Assembly: GCF_014334335.1 (NCBI RefSeq)
Contig: NZ_JACSEU010000001.1
Location: 2,140,459 to 2,204,458, forward strand
Direction: 5' to 3'
Source: Treponema sp. Marseille-Q3903
GTDB taxonomy: Bacteria; Spirochaetota; Spirochaetia; Treponematales; Treponemataceae
DNA: 64,000 nucleotides
The notes under the pieces are model-generated. The model did no database searches. It had not been told where the DNA came from and saw only the letters and a list, made by a program, of their open reading frames with translations. How positions within the stretch are numbered: the first letter of the stretch is position 1; the number at the start of each line of letters is the position of its first letter. Both the position numbers and the translations under genes were made by a program. Positions 43,093-51,254 of this stretch are shown here, one piece after another.

Positions 43093-43837
43093 AGGTTTAT
43101 TGGAAGGCAAGGTTGCTCTTGTGACAGGAGCTGGAAAAGGAATTGGTAATAAAACTGTAGAACGTTTTGCAGAAGAAGGTGCTGTTGTTTATGCTACAGA
43201 TATTGCAGAAAGCAGTCTTGATTCTTTTGCACAAGAAACAGGAAAACGTTTTGATACTCAGATAATCCCAATTTATTTTGATATCACTGATGAGAGCGAA
43301 GCAAAGAAAGCAATACTTAAAATAAAGAATGAATCTGGACACCTTGATATACTTGTTAATAATGCTGGAATCATGCGTGATAATGTTATAGGTATGATTG
43401 GACAGCAACTTATAGAAGATGTTTTCAAAATTAATGTTTTTTCAGTTATTAATATGATACAACTTGCAAATAAGTTAATGGGAAGACAGAAATCTGGTTC
43501 TATTATAAACATTTCAAGTATTGTTGGAGTTGAAGGAGCTGCTGGACAACTTGTATATTCCGCTTCAAAAGGTGCTGTTGCTTCATTAACTAAGGCAGCA
43601 GCTAAAGAATTAGCTCCAAACGGCATTAGAGTAAATGCTGTCGCCCCGGGTCTTATAAACACAGGTTTGTTACAAGCAATTGGTGATATAAAAATCCAGG
43701 AAAACCTCAAAAATGTAAAAATTGGCAGACTTGGCGAACCTTTAGATGTAGCAAATGTTATTCTGTTTCTTGCTTCAGATTTATCATCTTATGTAACCGG
43801 AGAAGTAATTGGAATAGACGGTGAGATGCAAGTATAA
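43082..43837 (+). CDS. SDR oxidoreductase (FabG-like) 2
   Basis: The 251-residue classical SDR has [39 protein letters not shown] and the catalytic [19 protein letters not shown]. It is only moderately like the SDR at 40463. GGAGGG precedes ATG 43082, inside the end of the transketolase subunit gene. Last gene of the cassette. Confidence 0.9.
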   Translation: MLHKGLLEGKVALVTGAGKGIGNKTVERFAEEGAVVYATDIAESSLDSFAQETGKRFDTQIIPIYFDITDESEAKKAILKIKNESGHLDILVNNAGIMRDNVIGMIGQQLIEDVFKINVFSVINMIQLANKLMGRQKSGSIINISSIVGVEGAAGQLVYSASKGAVASLTKAAAKELAPNGIRVNAVAPGLINTGLLQAIGDIKIQENLKNVKIGRLGEPLDVANVILFLASDLSSYVTGEVIGIDGEMQV

Positions 43838-43885
43838 AGAAAGCGTTATACTTGATAAAAAATATTTCATAAAGTAAAATCTTCA

Positions 43886-43918
43886 TATAATGAGTATTTA
43901 TAAATAGTAAATACTCAT
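43886..43918 (+). promoter_or_regulatory. -10-like box overlapping an 11-bp palindrome
   Basis: TATAAT (43886-43891) runs into a perfect inverted repeat, ATGAGTATTTA (43890-43900) and TAAATACTCAT (43908-43918), before the GNAT gene. It could be a promoter with an operator over the transcription start, or a hairpin at the end of the cassette operon; no T-run follows and no good -35 is seen. Confidence 0.4.
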
Positions 43919-43955
43919 TGTAAATTTAAGAATGAAAAAATTAGGAGGAAAGTGT

Positions 43956-44492
43956 ATGCGTATTGTTTTGAGACCCATAAAGCTAGAAGATGGTGCAAAA
44001 ATTGTAAAATGGCGAAATACACCAAGCGTAAGAGCACATTGTCTTAATCAAAATCCTATTACACTTGAGTCTAACGAAGAATTCTTTCACAAAAATATAG
44101 AAACAGGAATATACCAGCAGTTTATTGTTGAACGCGATATGGAAGATTATGGAGTTGCGTTTTATCCAATTGCTACTGTGTACCTAAAAGATATTGACCA
44201 TACAAACAATCGCTGTGAATTATGTATTTTTACAAGTGACGATGAAGAGTGGAATACTGAAAGTCAGGCAATTGCTATAAGAATGCTTTTGGATAAGGTG
44301 TTCAACGAATTAAATATGCATAAAGTTTATTCTTATGTTTTTTATAAATTCCTTGATGAAGCAAGTTTACTGGAAAAAGCAGGATTTACTAAAGAAACAA
44401 TTTTAGGCAAAGAAGCTGTAAATGCTGATGGTGAATATGAAGATATTGTACGATTTGCCATTACATATGAAGAATGGAGAAAACAAAAATAA
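43956..44492 (+). CDS. GNAT-family acetyltransferase (RimJ/RimL-like)
   Basis: The 178-residue protein has IVLRPIKLEDGAKIVKWRNTPSVRAHC, CELCIFTSDDEEWNTESQAIAIRMLLDKVFNELNMHKVYSYVF and FLDEASLLEKAGFTKE, the order of motifs in ribosomal/sugar N-acetyltransferases. ATG 43956 has AGGAGG seven bases upstream. It lies between the acyl cassette and the rml genes and probably acetylates an amino sugar; a second acyltransferase of this type is at 35292. Confidence 0.83.
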   Translation: MRIVLRPIKLEDGAKIVKWRNTPSVRAHCLNQNPITLESNEEFFHKNIETGIYQQFIVERDMEDYGVAFYPIATVYLKDIDHTNNRCELCIFTSDDEEWNTESQAIAIRMLLDKVFNELNMHKVYSYVFYKFLDEASLLEKAGFTKETILGKEAVNADGEYEDIVRFAITYEEWRKQK

Positions 44493-44494
44493 CG

Positions 44495-45652
44495 ATGTCT
44501 AGAAAATTTCACAATATTTTAATCACTGGAGGAGCCGGATTCATCGGGTCCAATTTTATCCATTATCTTTTTGGTATGTCTTCTGTAGAAAGCAATCTTT
44601 TTAATGACGCAAACTTTGACGGAATCGTTGTAAACGCAGACTGTCTTACATATGCAGGAAATCTTGAAAGTCTTAAGGATGTAGATGAAAAGTATGGAAG
44701 TGGGGTAGTTTCGACAGGCTCAACCACTGCAAAACAGAGATATTTCTTTGAAAAAGTTGACATTTGCGACCGCCCTCAGGTTGAGCGGATATTTAAACAG
44801 TATGATATTGACACTGTAATTCACTTTGCTGCAGAAAGTCACGTAGACCGCTCTATTCTTGGTCCTGAAGCATTTATGAAGACTAATGTAATGGGAACAT
44901 TTACTCTTCTTGATGTTGCAAAAAACTACTGGAAGAAAGAAGACGATTCAATCCGCGATGACGTGCTTTTCCATCATATTTCAACTGATGAGGTTTATGG
45001 TTCTTTGGACGAGACAGGTTATTTCCGCGAGGACACACCTTATGATCCTCGTTCACCCTATTCTTCATCAAAAGCTTCGTCAGACCACGTTGTAATGGCT
45101 TATTTCCATACATACGGACTTCCAATTACTTTGAGTAACTGTACAAACAACTATGGTCCGTATCAGTTCCCTGAAAAACTGCTTCCTTTGATGATTTCTA
45201 ACATCCGCGACGGAAAGAGCCTTCCTGTTTATGGTAAGGGCGAAAACATCCGTGACTGGATTTATGTTGAAGACCACAACCGAGCTGTATGGCTCATTGT
45301 AAATAAGGGTGTTACAGGAGAAAAATACAACATCGGTGGTGAAAATGAATGGCAGAATATCAAACTGCTGCATAAGGTAATTGAACTCACTGCCACTCAG
45401 ATCGGAAAATCAATTGAAGATGTTGAAAAGACAATTACTTACGTAAAAGACCGTCCTGGACACGACAAGCGTTACGCCATCGACTGTACAAAGATTAAAA
45501 CTCATCTCGGCTGGGAACGCAAAATGACTTTTGAAGAAGGCTTGCAGGAAACTGTAAAGTGGTATTTGAAGAACAGCGATTGGATCAACCACATTTTAAG
45601 TGGCGATTACAAAAACTGGATCAGCAAAAATTATACAGAACAGGGAAGATAA
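44495..45652 (+). CDS. rmlB: dTDP-glucose 4,6-dehydratase, with in-frame repeat insertion
   Basis: This protein of about 385 residues has [67 protein letters not shown] (Tyr/Lys) and [20 protein letters not shown], all diagnostic of RmlB, which converts dTDP-glucose to dTDP-4-keto-6-deoxyglucose. Between DEKYG and [12 protein letters not shown] it carries an extra peptide, about [12 protein letters not shown], encoded by a dispersed-repeat-like sequence (44700-44727). The insertion is in frame in a surface-loop position, so activity may remain. ATG 44495 is preferred to 44474 by family alignment. Confidence 0.9.
   Translation: MSRKFHNILITGGAGFIGSNFIHYLFGMSSVESNLFNDANFDGIVVNADCLTYAGNLESLKDVDEKYGSGVVSTGSTTAKQRYFFEKVDICDRPQVERIFKQYDIDTVIHFAAESHVDRSILGPEAFMKTNVMGTFTLLDVAKNYWKKEDDSIRDDVLFHHISTDEVYGSLDETGYFREDTPYDPRSPYSSSKASSDHVVMAYFHTYGLPITLSNCTNNYGPYQFPEKLLPLMISNIRDGKSLPVYGKGENIRDWIYVEDHNRAVWLIVNKGVTGEKYNIGGENEWQNIKLLHKVIELTATQIGKSIEDVEKTITYVKDRPGHDKRYAIDCTKIKTHLGWERKMTFEEGLQETVKWYLKNSDWINHILSGDYKNWISKNYTEQGR
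44699..44728 (+). repeat. Short palindromic repeat inserted in rmlB
   Basis: AGTGG/CCACT arms (44699-44703, 44724-44728) enclose GTTTCGACAGGCTCAACC. The reverse strand reads as VVEPVETT, a peptide signature I associate with short repeats scattered in many bacterial genomes including treponemes; copy number here needs a search. Confidence 0.6.
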
Positions 45653-45653
45653 T

Positions 45654-46526
45654 ATGAAAGGAATTATACTTGCCGGTGGAGCTGGCACCCGTCTTTATCC
45701 TATAACAAAAGCAGTCTCAAAGCAGATTCTTCCGCTTTATGACAAGCCGATGATTTATTATCCTCTTTCATGTCTCATGCTTGCAGGAATCCGCGAGATT
45801 TTGATTATTTCGACTCCGCGTGACATCAGCTGTTTTAAGGAACTTTTTGGCGACGGCGCATGGATTGGAATGAAGTTTGAATATGCTGTTCAGGATAAGC
45901 CTCGTGGACTTGCAGATGCCTTTATAATTGGAAAAGAGTTCATTGGAAATGACAGTGTTGCCCTCGTTCTTGGCGATAATATTTTCTACGGTCAGAGGTT
46001 TACTTCTACCTTGCGCAGTACTCGTGAAAAAGTAGAAAGAGGAAACGGCAGCGTAATTTTTGGTTACTTTGTAAAAGAACCTGCAGCATACGGTGTAGTA
46101 GAGTTTGACAAGGACGGAAAAGTTCTTGGAATTGAAGAAAAACCTGCAAATCCAAAATCAAATTACGCAGTTCCTGGTCTTTACTTTTACAGCAATGCAG
46201 TAGTTGATATTGCAGCAAACGTAAAACCAAGTGCACGCGGTGAAATCGAAATTACTTCAATCAATAACGAATATCTGAACCGTGGTGAACTTTCTGTAGA
46301 GCTTCTTGGTCGTGGTATGGCATGGCTTGATACAGGAACTTATGATGGTCTTCTTGAAGCAAGCAACTTTATTGCAACTATTCAGAAGCGTCAGGGAATG
46401 TATGTAAGCTGTATAGAAGAAATTGCATTCCACAACGGCTGGCTTACAAAAGAACAGCTTCTTGAGATTGCAAAGGGCTATAAAACTGATTATGGTCGAT
46501 ATCTTGAATATATTTCAGAAAACTAG
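45654..46526 (+). CDS. rmlA: Glucose-1-phosphate thymidylyltransferase
   Basis: The 290-residue protein starts [24 protein letters not shown], the intact pyrophosphorylase signature, with [21 protein letters not shown] and the C-terminal [17 protein letters not shown]. It makes dTDP-glucose for RmlB. ATG 45654 has GGAAG upstream; it follows rmlB by 1 nt, and longer upstream frames overlap rmlB. It serves as a useful internal reference for the dead RmlA-like domain at 32922-33974. Confidence 0.95.
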   Translation: MKGIILAGGAGTRLYPITKAVSKQILPLYDKPMIYYPLSCLMLAGIREILIISTPRDISCFKELFGDGAWIGMKFEYAVQDKPRGLADAFIIGKEFIGNDSVALVLGDNIFYGQRFTSTLRSTREKVERGNGSVIFGYFVKEPAAYGVVEFDKDGKVLGIEEKPANPKSNYAVPGLYFYSNAVVDIAANVKPSARGEIEITSINNEYLNRGELSVELLGRGMAWLDTGTYDGLLEASNFIATIQKRQGMYVSCIEEIAFHNGWLTKEQLLEIAKGYKTDYGRYLEYISEN

Positions 46527-46539
46527 GAGTTATAGGAAA

Positions 46540-47139
46540 ATGGCATTTAAATTCAAAAAATGCGAACTTGCAAATGGAACAGAAATAAAAGGTCTTTATG
46601 AAATACAGCCAAAGCTTTTTGGTGATGCAAGAGGTTATTTTTTGGAAACATATAGTGAACATGAGTTTTTTACAAATGGATTAACAATGAGATTTATACA
46701 AGATAATCAATCAAAATCGTCAAAAGGTGTTTTAAGAGGTCTGCACTTTCAGACTAAACATCCACAGGGAAAGCTTGTACGTGCTTTGGAAGGAAAGGTA
46801 TACGACGTTGCCGTAGACCTTCGAAAAGGTTCAGAAACTTTTGGAAAATATTATGGCGTTATCTTGGATTCAGAGAAACAGAATATGTTTTATATTCCGG
46901 AAGGCTTTGCTCATGGCTTTTATGTACTTTCTGATGAAGCTATATTTGCCTATAAATGCACTGACTTTTATGACCCATCTGGAGAAGGTGGATTGATGTG
47001 GAATGATCCAATAATTGGAATTGACTGGAAGGCTGTTGCTCCTGATGCAAATCCATTGTTAAGTGATAAGGATGGTAAACATCCGAAATTTAATCCAGAA
47101 GGAAAGTATTTTGATATTAATGGAGAATGGAATGAATAA
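46540..47139 (+). CDS. rmlC: dTDP-4-dehydrorhamnose 3,5-epimerase
   Basis: The 199-residue cupin protein has GDARGYFLETYSEHEF, FIQDNQSKSSKGVLRGLHFQ (catalytic His), GKVYDVAVDLRKGS, YIPEGFAHGFYVLSDEA and YKCTDFYDP, all RmlC signatures. It epimerises C3 and C5 of dTDP-4-keto-6-deoxyglucose. No rmlD follows, so the L-rhamnose pathway is not completed inside the window. ATG 46540 has TAGGA upstream. Confidence 0.94.
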   Translation: MAFKFKKCELANGTEIKGLYEIQPKLFGDARGYFLETYSEHEFFTNGLTMRFIQDNQSKSSKGVLRGLHFQTKHPQGKLVRALEGKVYDVAVDLRKGSETFGKYYGVILDSEKQNMFYIPEGFAHGFYVLSDEAIFAYKCTDFYDPSGEGGLMWNDPIIGIDWKAVAPDANPLLSDKDGKHPKFNPEGKYFDINGEWNE

Positions 47140-47160
47140 ATCATTCTATAACAGGAAGGT

Positions 47161-47826
47161 ATGACACGTTTTTTTGATATTTTATTTTCTGGATTAGCAA
47201 TAATTATTCTCTTACCGTTTATGATTCCAATTATGATTGGATTAAAATTAACTGGTGAGCATGACATTTTTTATGGCCAGACACGTATTGGTAAAGGTGG
47301 TAAAGAATTTAAAGTAATAAAGTTTGCAACCATGTTGCGTAATTCACCTAATATGACCGGTGGTTTATATACTACAAAAGATGACCCTCGTATTTTGCCT
47401 ATGGGAAAGTTCCTTCGTAAAACAAAGATAAATGAACTTCCTCAGTTGATAAATATTTTTATCGGTCAAATGAGTGTTGTTGGATATCGTCCTACAGTAA
47501 AGGCTCATTATATGGCTTACCCTGAGTGGTGCAGAGATAAATTTAAGAATGCAAGACCAGGTTTAACAGGTTTGGCTTCCATTGCTTTCCGCGATGAGGA
47601 GAATATACTTTCTTCTATGCAAGATCCTGACACCTTCCATCAGAATATAATTCAACCATATAAGGGGCAGTTGGAAAGCTGGTACATTGATCACAAAAAC
47701 ATCTTTTTGTATTTCAAAATAATTTTTATGACAGCAGAGGCTGTGCTACACCCAAGTTCTAAAAAATGGCATATTGCTTTTAAAGGTTTACCAGAAATAC
47801 CTGCTGAATTGAAAACATATATTTAA
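47161..47826 (+). CDS. Initiating sugar-1-phosphate transferase (monotopic PGT, PglC/WcaJ type)
   Basis: The 221-residue protein has one N-terminal hydrophobic re-entrant segment (FFDILFSGLAIIILLPFMIPIMIGLKL) and the catalytic domain: FKVIKFATML, KINELPQLINIFIGQMSVVGYRP and RPGLTGLASI. It transfers the first sugar phosphate from a UDP-sugar to undecaprenyl phosphate, starting repeat-unit synthesis. In many members the conserved pair after KxxKF is Arg-Thr-M; here FATML replaces the usual FRTM. It is close to the dehydratase that may supply its substrate. Confidence 0.9.
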   Translation: MTRFFDILFSGLAIIILLPFMIPIMIGLKLTGEHDIFYGQTRIGKGGKEFKVIKFATMLRNSPNMTGGLYTTKDDPRILPMGKFLRKTKINELPQLINIFIGQMSVVGYRPTVKAHYMAYPEWCRDKFKNARPGLTGLASIAFRDEENILSSMQDPDTFHQNIIQPYKGQLESWYIDHKNIFLYFKIIFMTAEAVLHPSSKKWHIAFKGLPEIPAELKTYI

Positions 47827-47840
47827 TTAAGGATAAGAAT

Positions 47841-49046
47841 ATGTACGATAATATACTTTCACTTATTGGACGTTCAAAACCACTATTTGAATTTGACATT
47901 TTGAAAAATGATAACTTTTTACGAGAAGAAATAAAAAAATCTAATTTTCTTGTTATTGGTGGTGCTGGAACAATTGGTTCTGCAATCTGTCGTGAGCTTT
48001 TTGCTCGAAATCCAAAGGTACTCCATGTTGTTGATATAAATGAGAACAATATGGTAGAACTTGTACGCGATATCCGTTCATCAGTTGGGTACGGCGATGG
48101 AGAGTTCGCAACTTTCGCACTAGATTGTGGCAGTGAGATTTTCCGTGCGTTTATAAATGAGCAGAAAAAGCGTATCGGTGGCTATGATTATGTGTTCAAT
48201 ACCTCTGCATTGAAACATGTGCGTTCTGAAAAAGATCCTTATACGCTTATGCGTATGATAGACACAAATATCTTAAACACCGATTCCGCAATGCTTATGG
48301 CAAAAGAATGTGGCGCAAAAAAGTATTTCTGTGTTTCTACAGATAAGGCTGCAAATCCTGTTAATATGATGGGAGCCAGCAAACGAATTATGGAGTTCTT
48401 TTTGAACCGCCGCTCGGTAGAAATGCCGGTTAGCACTGCACGTTTTGCGAATGTTGCCTTCAGTGATGGTTCTCTGCTTTACGGCTTCAACCGCCGTCTG
48501 GACAAAAATCAGCCACTTTCGGCTCCGAATGATGTGCGTCGCTATTTCGTTACCCCAAAAGAAGCCGGTCAGCTTTGTGTTATGTCTTGTCTGCTCGGTG
48601 AAAACCGCGATGTGTTCTTCCCAAAGCTCGATTATGATTTGAATCTTGTTACTTTCAGCAGCATTGCAGAAAAATATCTGAAAAATCTTGGCTATGAGCC
48701 TGTGCAGTGTGCTACAGAAGATGAAGCAAGAAGCCGTGTTAACGAACTTAAGGCTCAGCACAAGTATCCAGTTTACTTCTTTAAGAGTGATACAACTGGA
48801 GAAAAGGACTTTGAAGAGTTCTATACAGATAAAGAAAGATTGGTAATGGATAAGTTTGAGTCGCTTGGAATTATTAAAAATCCGGTGGATTACGATGAAG
48901 AAAAGCTTGAGAGATTTACACAAACTATCGCCAGTCTTAAGCAAAAAGGTTCGTGGTCTCGTGGGGATCTTATTGACCTTTTCAACTGGATGATTCCAAA
49001 CTTCAACCATAAGGAAACTGGTAAATTCCTTGATGGCAGGATGTGA
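47841..49046 (+). CDS. UDP-N-acetylhexosamine 4,6-dehydratase family protein (CapD/Polysacc_synt_2)
   Basis: The 401-residue extended SDR without membrane domain has FLVIGGAGTIGSAICRELF, VVDINENNMVELVRDIRSS, YVFNTSALKHVRSEKDP, CVSTDKAANPVNMMGASKRIMEFF (Met in place of catalytic Tyr, as usual in this family) and STARFANVAFSDGSLLYGF. It likely makes a UDP-4-keto-6-deoxy-HexNAc for the priming sugar. Last gene of the polysaccharide locus; a terminator follows. Confidence 0.88.
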   Translation: MYDNILSLIGRSKPLFEFDILKNDNFLREEIKKSNFLVIGGAGTIGSAICRELFARNPKVLHVVDINENNMVELVRDIRSSVGYGDGEFATFALDCGSEIFRAFINEQKKRIGGYDYVFNTSALKHVRSEKDPYTLMRMIDTNILNTDSAMLMAKECGAKKYFCVSTDKAANPVNMMGASKRIMEFFLNRRSVEMPVSTARFANVAFSDGSLLYGFNRRLDKNQPLSAPNDVRRYFVTPKEAGQLCVMSCLLGENRDVFFPKLDYDLNLVTFSSIAEKYLKNLGYEPVQCATEDEARSRVNELKAQHKYPVYFFKSDTTGEKDFEEFYTDKERLVMDKFESLGIIKNPVDYDEEKLERFTQTIASLKQKGSWSRGDLIDLFNWMIPNFNHKETGKFLDGRM

Positions 49047-49092
49047 ACTAGAATAAAACTACTTGATAGATTGATGTTTACTAAGTTTATAA

Positions 49093-49121
49093 AACTCCGT
49101 TAGAAATGACGGAGTTCTTTT
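49093..49121 (+). terminator. Terminator of the polysaccharide locus
   Basis: AACTCCGT (49093-49100) and ACGGAGTT (49109-49116) form an 8-bp stem with an 8-nt loop, followed by CTTTT. Confidence 0.7.
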
Positions 49122-49671
49122 AATTTGAAAACAAATTCAGGCAACTATAATTTTTATCTTACTTATCTTCAATAATCCATTGTTGAAAATAAGTAAGAAT
49201 ACATCTTGATACAAAGTGTGATTTGAGCAGCTACCAGGAACTTTGGATTGTAGCCTAAAGCCTGATGGACTAGAGCTGATTTTTATGCCGTTGTGAAAGA
49301 TGTTGAAAACTAACTTATTTTTTATGATGTACAAACTGAGGCTGAAATTGACCAGAGCGGCTTGGTGGAGATTCCAGGCAGAAGTCATATTTGATGATAC
49401 CCGAACAGCCTGCGAGCATGCTGTTCGGATGTTTGTTTATAAAGCCGGAAGATAACGATATTCCGATGGATATTTGCCGAGAAGATAAAAACTTTATAGA
49501 AGATATTTCAGATGATGTGGATATTTTTAATCAGTGCAAAAGCTTTAATAATCTAGAGATTTGAGAAGAAGCTTTGAGGTTTGCGGTCTGTTGGGGAATT
49601 AAGAGGCGTATGAGTAACAGCATCCGATTCTAGGTGGGACTTGGTATAAAAGAGGAATAGCTTAAATAAGT
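49122..49671. other. Non-coding or heavily decayed stretch
   Basis: No intact gene. Short plus-strand pieces such as EDNDIPMDICREDKNFIEDISDDVDIFNQC look like remains of a coding sequence. A clean hairpin, CCGAACAGC (49401-49409) with GCTGTTCGG (49420-49428), is present without a T-run. Confidence 0.5.
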
Positions 49672-50238
49672 TTAGAGAGTTTTTCCGGCGTTGATTACAT
49701 TCAAAAGATTGAGGCAGCCTTTTGCTTCCAAAGACTTAATTACTTCTTCATCATTTAGTTCGCCGACTGCGCAGAAAGCATTCTGATCTATTGGCTCATC
49801 TATGCCTTTTTCCAGGAAGGTAATGTTGAGAATCTGACAGGCATAAACTAAAAGGAACTTGATGTAGCTTTTGCCATAAAGACAGAATGTGTTTTTGCCT
49901 TCGTCCTTAGCATCTGAAATCATTTTGCAAAGTTCATCTTTATAAATATTAGCAAGCTCGAAAGCGCATCTTGCAAACTGCTGTCTGTGGGCTGTGAGTT
50001 CTGCAATTCCTTCTGGTGTTATTGCATATGAAAGTTTTCTGAGGTTTACGTTACTAAGCATTATCCAGCCACGTTCTACGAATCGTTTGAGTACGGCGTT
50101 CATAAGACCTATGGACATTCCGGCATTTTCTGCAAGAAGTCTCTGGCTTGCAAGTGGTTCTTCTTCCAGAGTGTTTGCAATGTTTTGTAATGTTGCTACA
50201 TCACTATTCATACTATTAATAACAATATCATTTTTCAT
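49672..50238 (-). CDS. EPS-type MarR-like winged-helix regulator
   Basis: This protein of about 188 residues has a winged helix (LEEEPLASQRLLAENAGMSIGLMNAVLKRFVERGWIMLSNVN) and TPEGIAELTAHR, very like the EPS-associated MarR-type regulators found beside polysaccharide operons. The C-terminal half (about 90-188: FCLYGKSYIKFLLVYACQILNITFLEKG and a negatively charged region) is unlike classical MarR proteins and could bind a ligand. ATG 50238 or TTG 50250 may be the start; neither has a clear ribosome site. It is convergent with the polysaccharide locus and may regulate it. Confidence 0.78.
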   Translation of the reverse strand: MKNDIVINSMNSDVATLQNIANTLEEEPLASQRLLAENAGMSIGLMNAVLKRFVERGWIMLSNVNLRKLSYAITPEGIAELTAHRQQFARCAFELANIYKDELCKMISDAKDEGKNTFCLYGKSYIKFLLVYACQILNITFLEKGIDEPIDQNAFCAVGELNDEEVIKSLEAKGCLNLLNVINAGKTL

Positions 50239-50289
50239 ATTTTTTTGCAAAGTTTAAGCAGATCCTTACATATTGAATATGTCTATTTT

Positions 50290-50737
50290 TCCTTTCTTTA
50301 ATGATGGATATACTGTAAAGCAGAAATCATCTGATCTGCTCAGCTAGCTATCATCATAATCGTAGTCTACAAAATTGAGGTCTACGTCGTAAATGACATG
50401 AACATCTAGGATTCCATTCTTTTCGTCTTTTTCGAAAATGGTTTTTGAAATTTATTTTTCACTTAGCCGGAGCTTTTGTTTCAAATCCTGTGTGGCATAG
50501 GTTGTACAAATATAAAAAGGATTTTTTTTCTGCACCACAGAAGTCTAAGGTTTTCTTAAGTAACTTTTCTTCCAGACTTGAAGGAAGTAGTATAATCTGA
50601 TCTTCTGTGTAATTGCCACATTGTGGTGTCTGGAGGAAGTCTGCCATTTCTTTGAGTTTGGGCTGGATTTTATCTTATGGAGCTGAACCTAATAGAATTC
50701 CTGCTTTTGATTGCTCAGACGTTTCTGTGTTGTTCAT
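50290..50737 (-). pseudogene. Caspase-like (peptidase C14 type) gene remnant
   Basis: From ATG 50737 the frame reads AGILLGSAP, an in-frame TAA (50678-50676), then DKIQPKLKEMADFLQTPQCGNYTEDQIILLPSSLEEKLLKKTLDFC and KSFLYLYNLCHTGF. The order resembles bacterial caspase-like domains: strand, helix, NxxxxDIxxL, and a strand before the catalytic His (YYSGHG). Here that His-Gly segment is altered to NLCHTG. The frame stops at 50459 and possible continuation (DVHVIYDVDLNFVDYDYDD) lies beyond. The promoter is intact, suggesting recent decay. The family call is tentative. Confidence 0.45.
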
Positions 50738-50746
50738 ATCGTGAAT

Positions 50747-50775
50747 ATTATAGCACATTTTGCCTGGTATTGCAA
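50747..50775 (-). promoter_or_regulatory. Strong promoter in front of the caspase-like remnant
   Basis: On the minus strand TTGCAA (50775-50770), 17-bp spacer, TATAAT (50752-50747), nine bases before ATG 50737. Confidence 0.6.
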
Positions 50776-50799
50776 AGAACTCATGTTTCCCCATGCCCC

Positions 50800-51030
50800 A
50801 AGTGTGCTTTAAGTAAAGATGTGTACTTAAGTACATAAAAAGTACACTTAATTATGTAACCCCCGAACTAGATTTGATAACAATAGAAATGCTCTGAATA
50901 TATTTGATTGATTTTAAAAGAGCCTTTTATATTTTAAATTTTCTTTAGTACACTTCTTTAAAGAAAAAAAATATATTCATATAAGTATATTATAATATAT
51001 AAACAGTAAATTAGTGTACTAAGTGTATTT
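50800..51030. repeat. Cluster of AGTACACTT / AAGTGTACT motifs
   Basis: AAGTGTGCTTTAAGT (50800-50814), the palindrome TGTACTTAAGTACA (50822-50835), AAGTACACTTA (50840-50850), TTTAGTACACTTC (about 50945-50957) and TTAGTGTACTAAGTGTATTT (51011-51030). The stretch has no gene and is very AT-rich. It could be a binding-site array or iteron-like remnant. From 51031 to 51254 I see nothing. Confidence 0.5.
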
Positions 51031-51254
51031 TTGAACAAATGTAATTTTGCAATTTGTTATTTGAAATGAAACTTTCTTGATTGCCACACACTCCCCAGTG
51101 ACTTTTGTAAATATGGCAGGTCAAGGCATGCTTCGTGGAGTCTGGACAAGATGATGTATACGAAAAAAAGTGACAGTTAAAAAAATGACTGGTGCCGATT
51201 TGGTGACACTTTTTATTTTAAAATTAGCTGTAACACATACATGAAACAGTTAAG

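Noticed and set aside
43273-43710. 145-codon minus-strand ORF opposite the second SDR
   Set aside because: Antisense shadow of an SDR with all motifs present on the plus strand.
48273-49010. 245-codon minus-strand ORF opposite the CapD-like gene
   Set aside because: Length comes from the composition of the real gene on the other strand; no start context and no family resemblance.
49137-49388. 83-codon minus-strand ORF after the polysaccharide locus
   Set aside because: No ribosome site, low-complexity composition, and it lies in a stretch that looks like decayed coding sequence on the other strand.
50800-51030. CRISPR array
   Set aside because: The repeated AGTACACTT motifs are short, unevenly spaced and in both orientations, with no constant-length spacers and no cas genes. 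No CRISPR array was seen elsewhere in the window.
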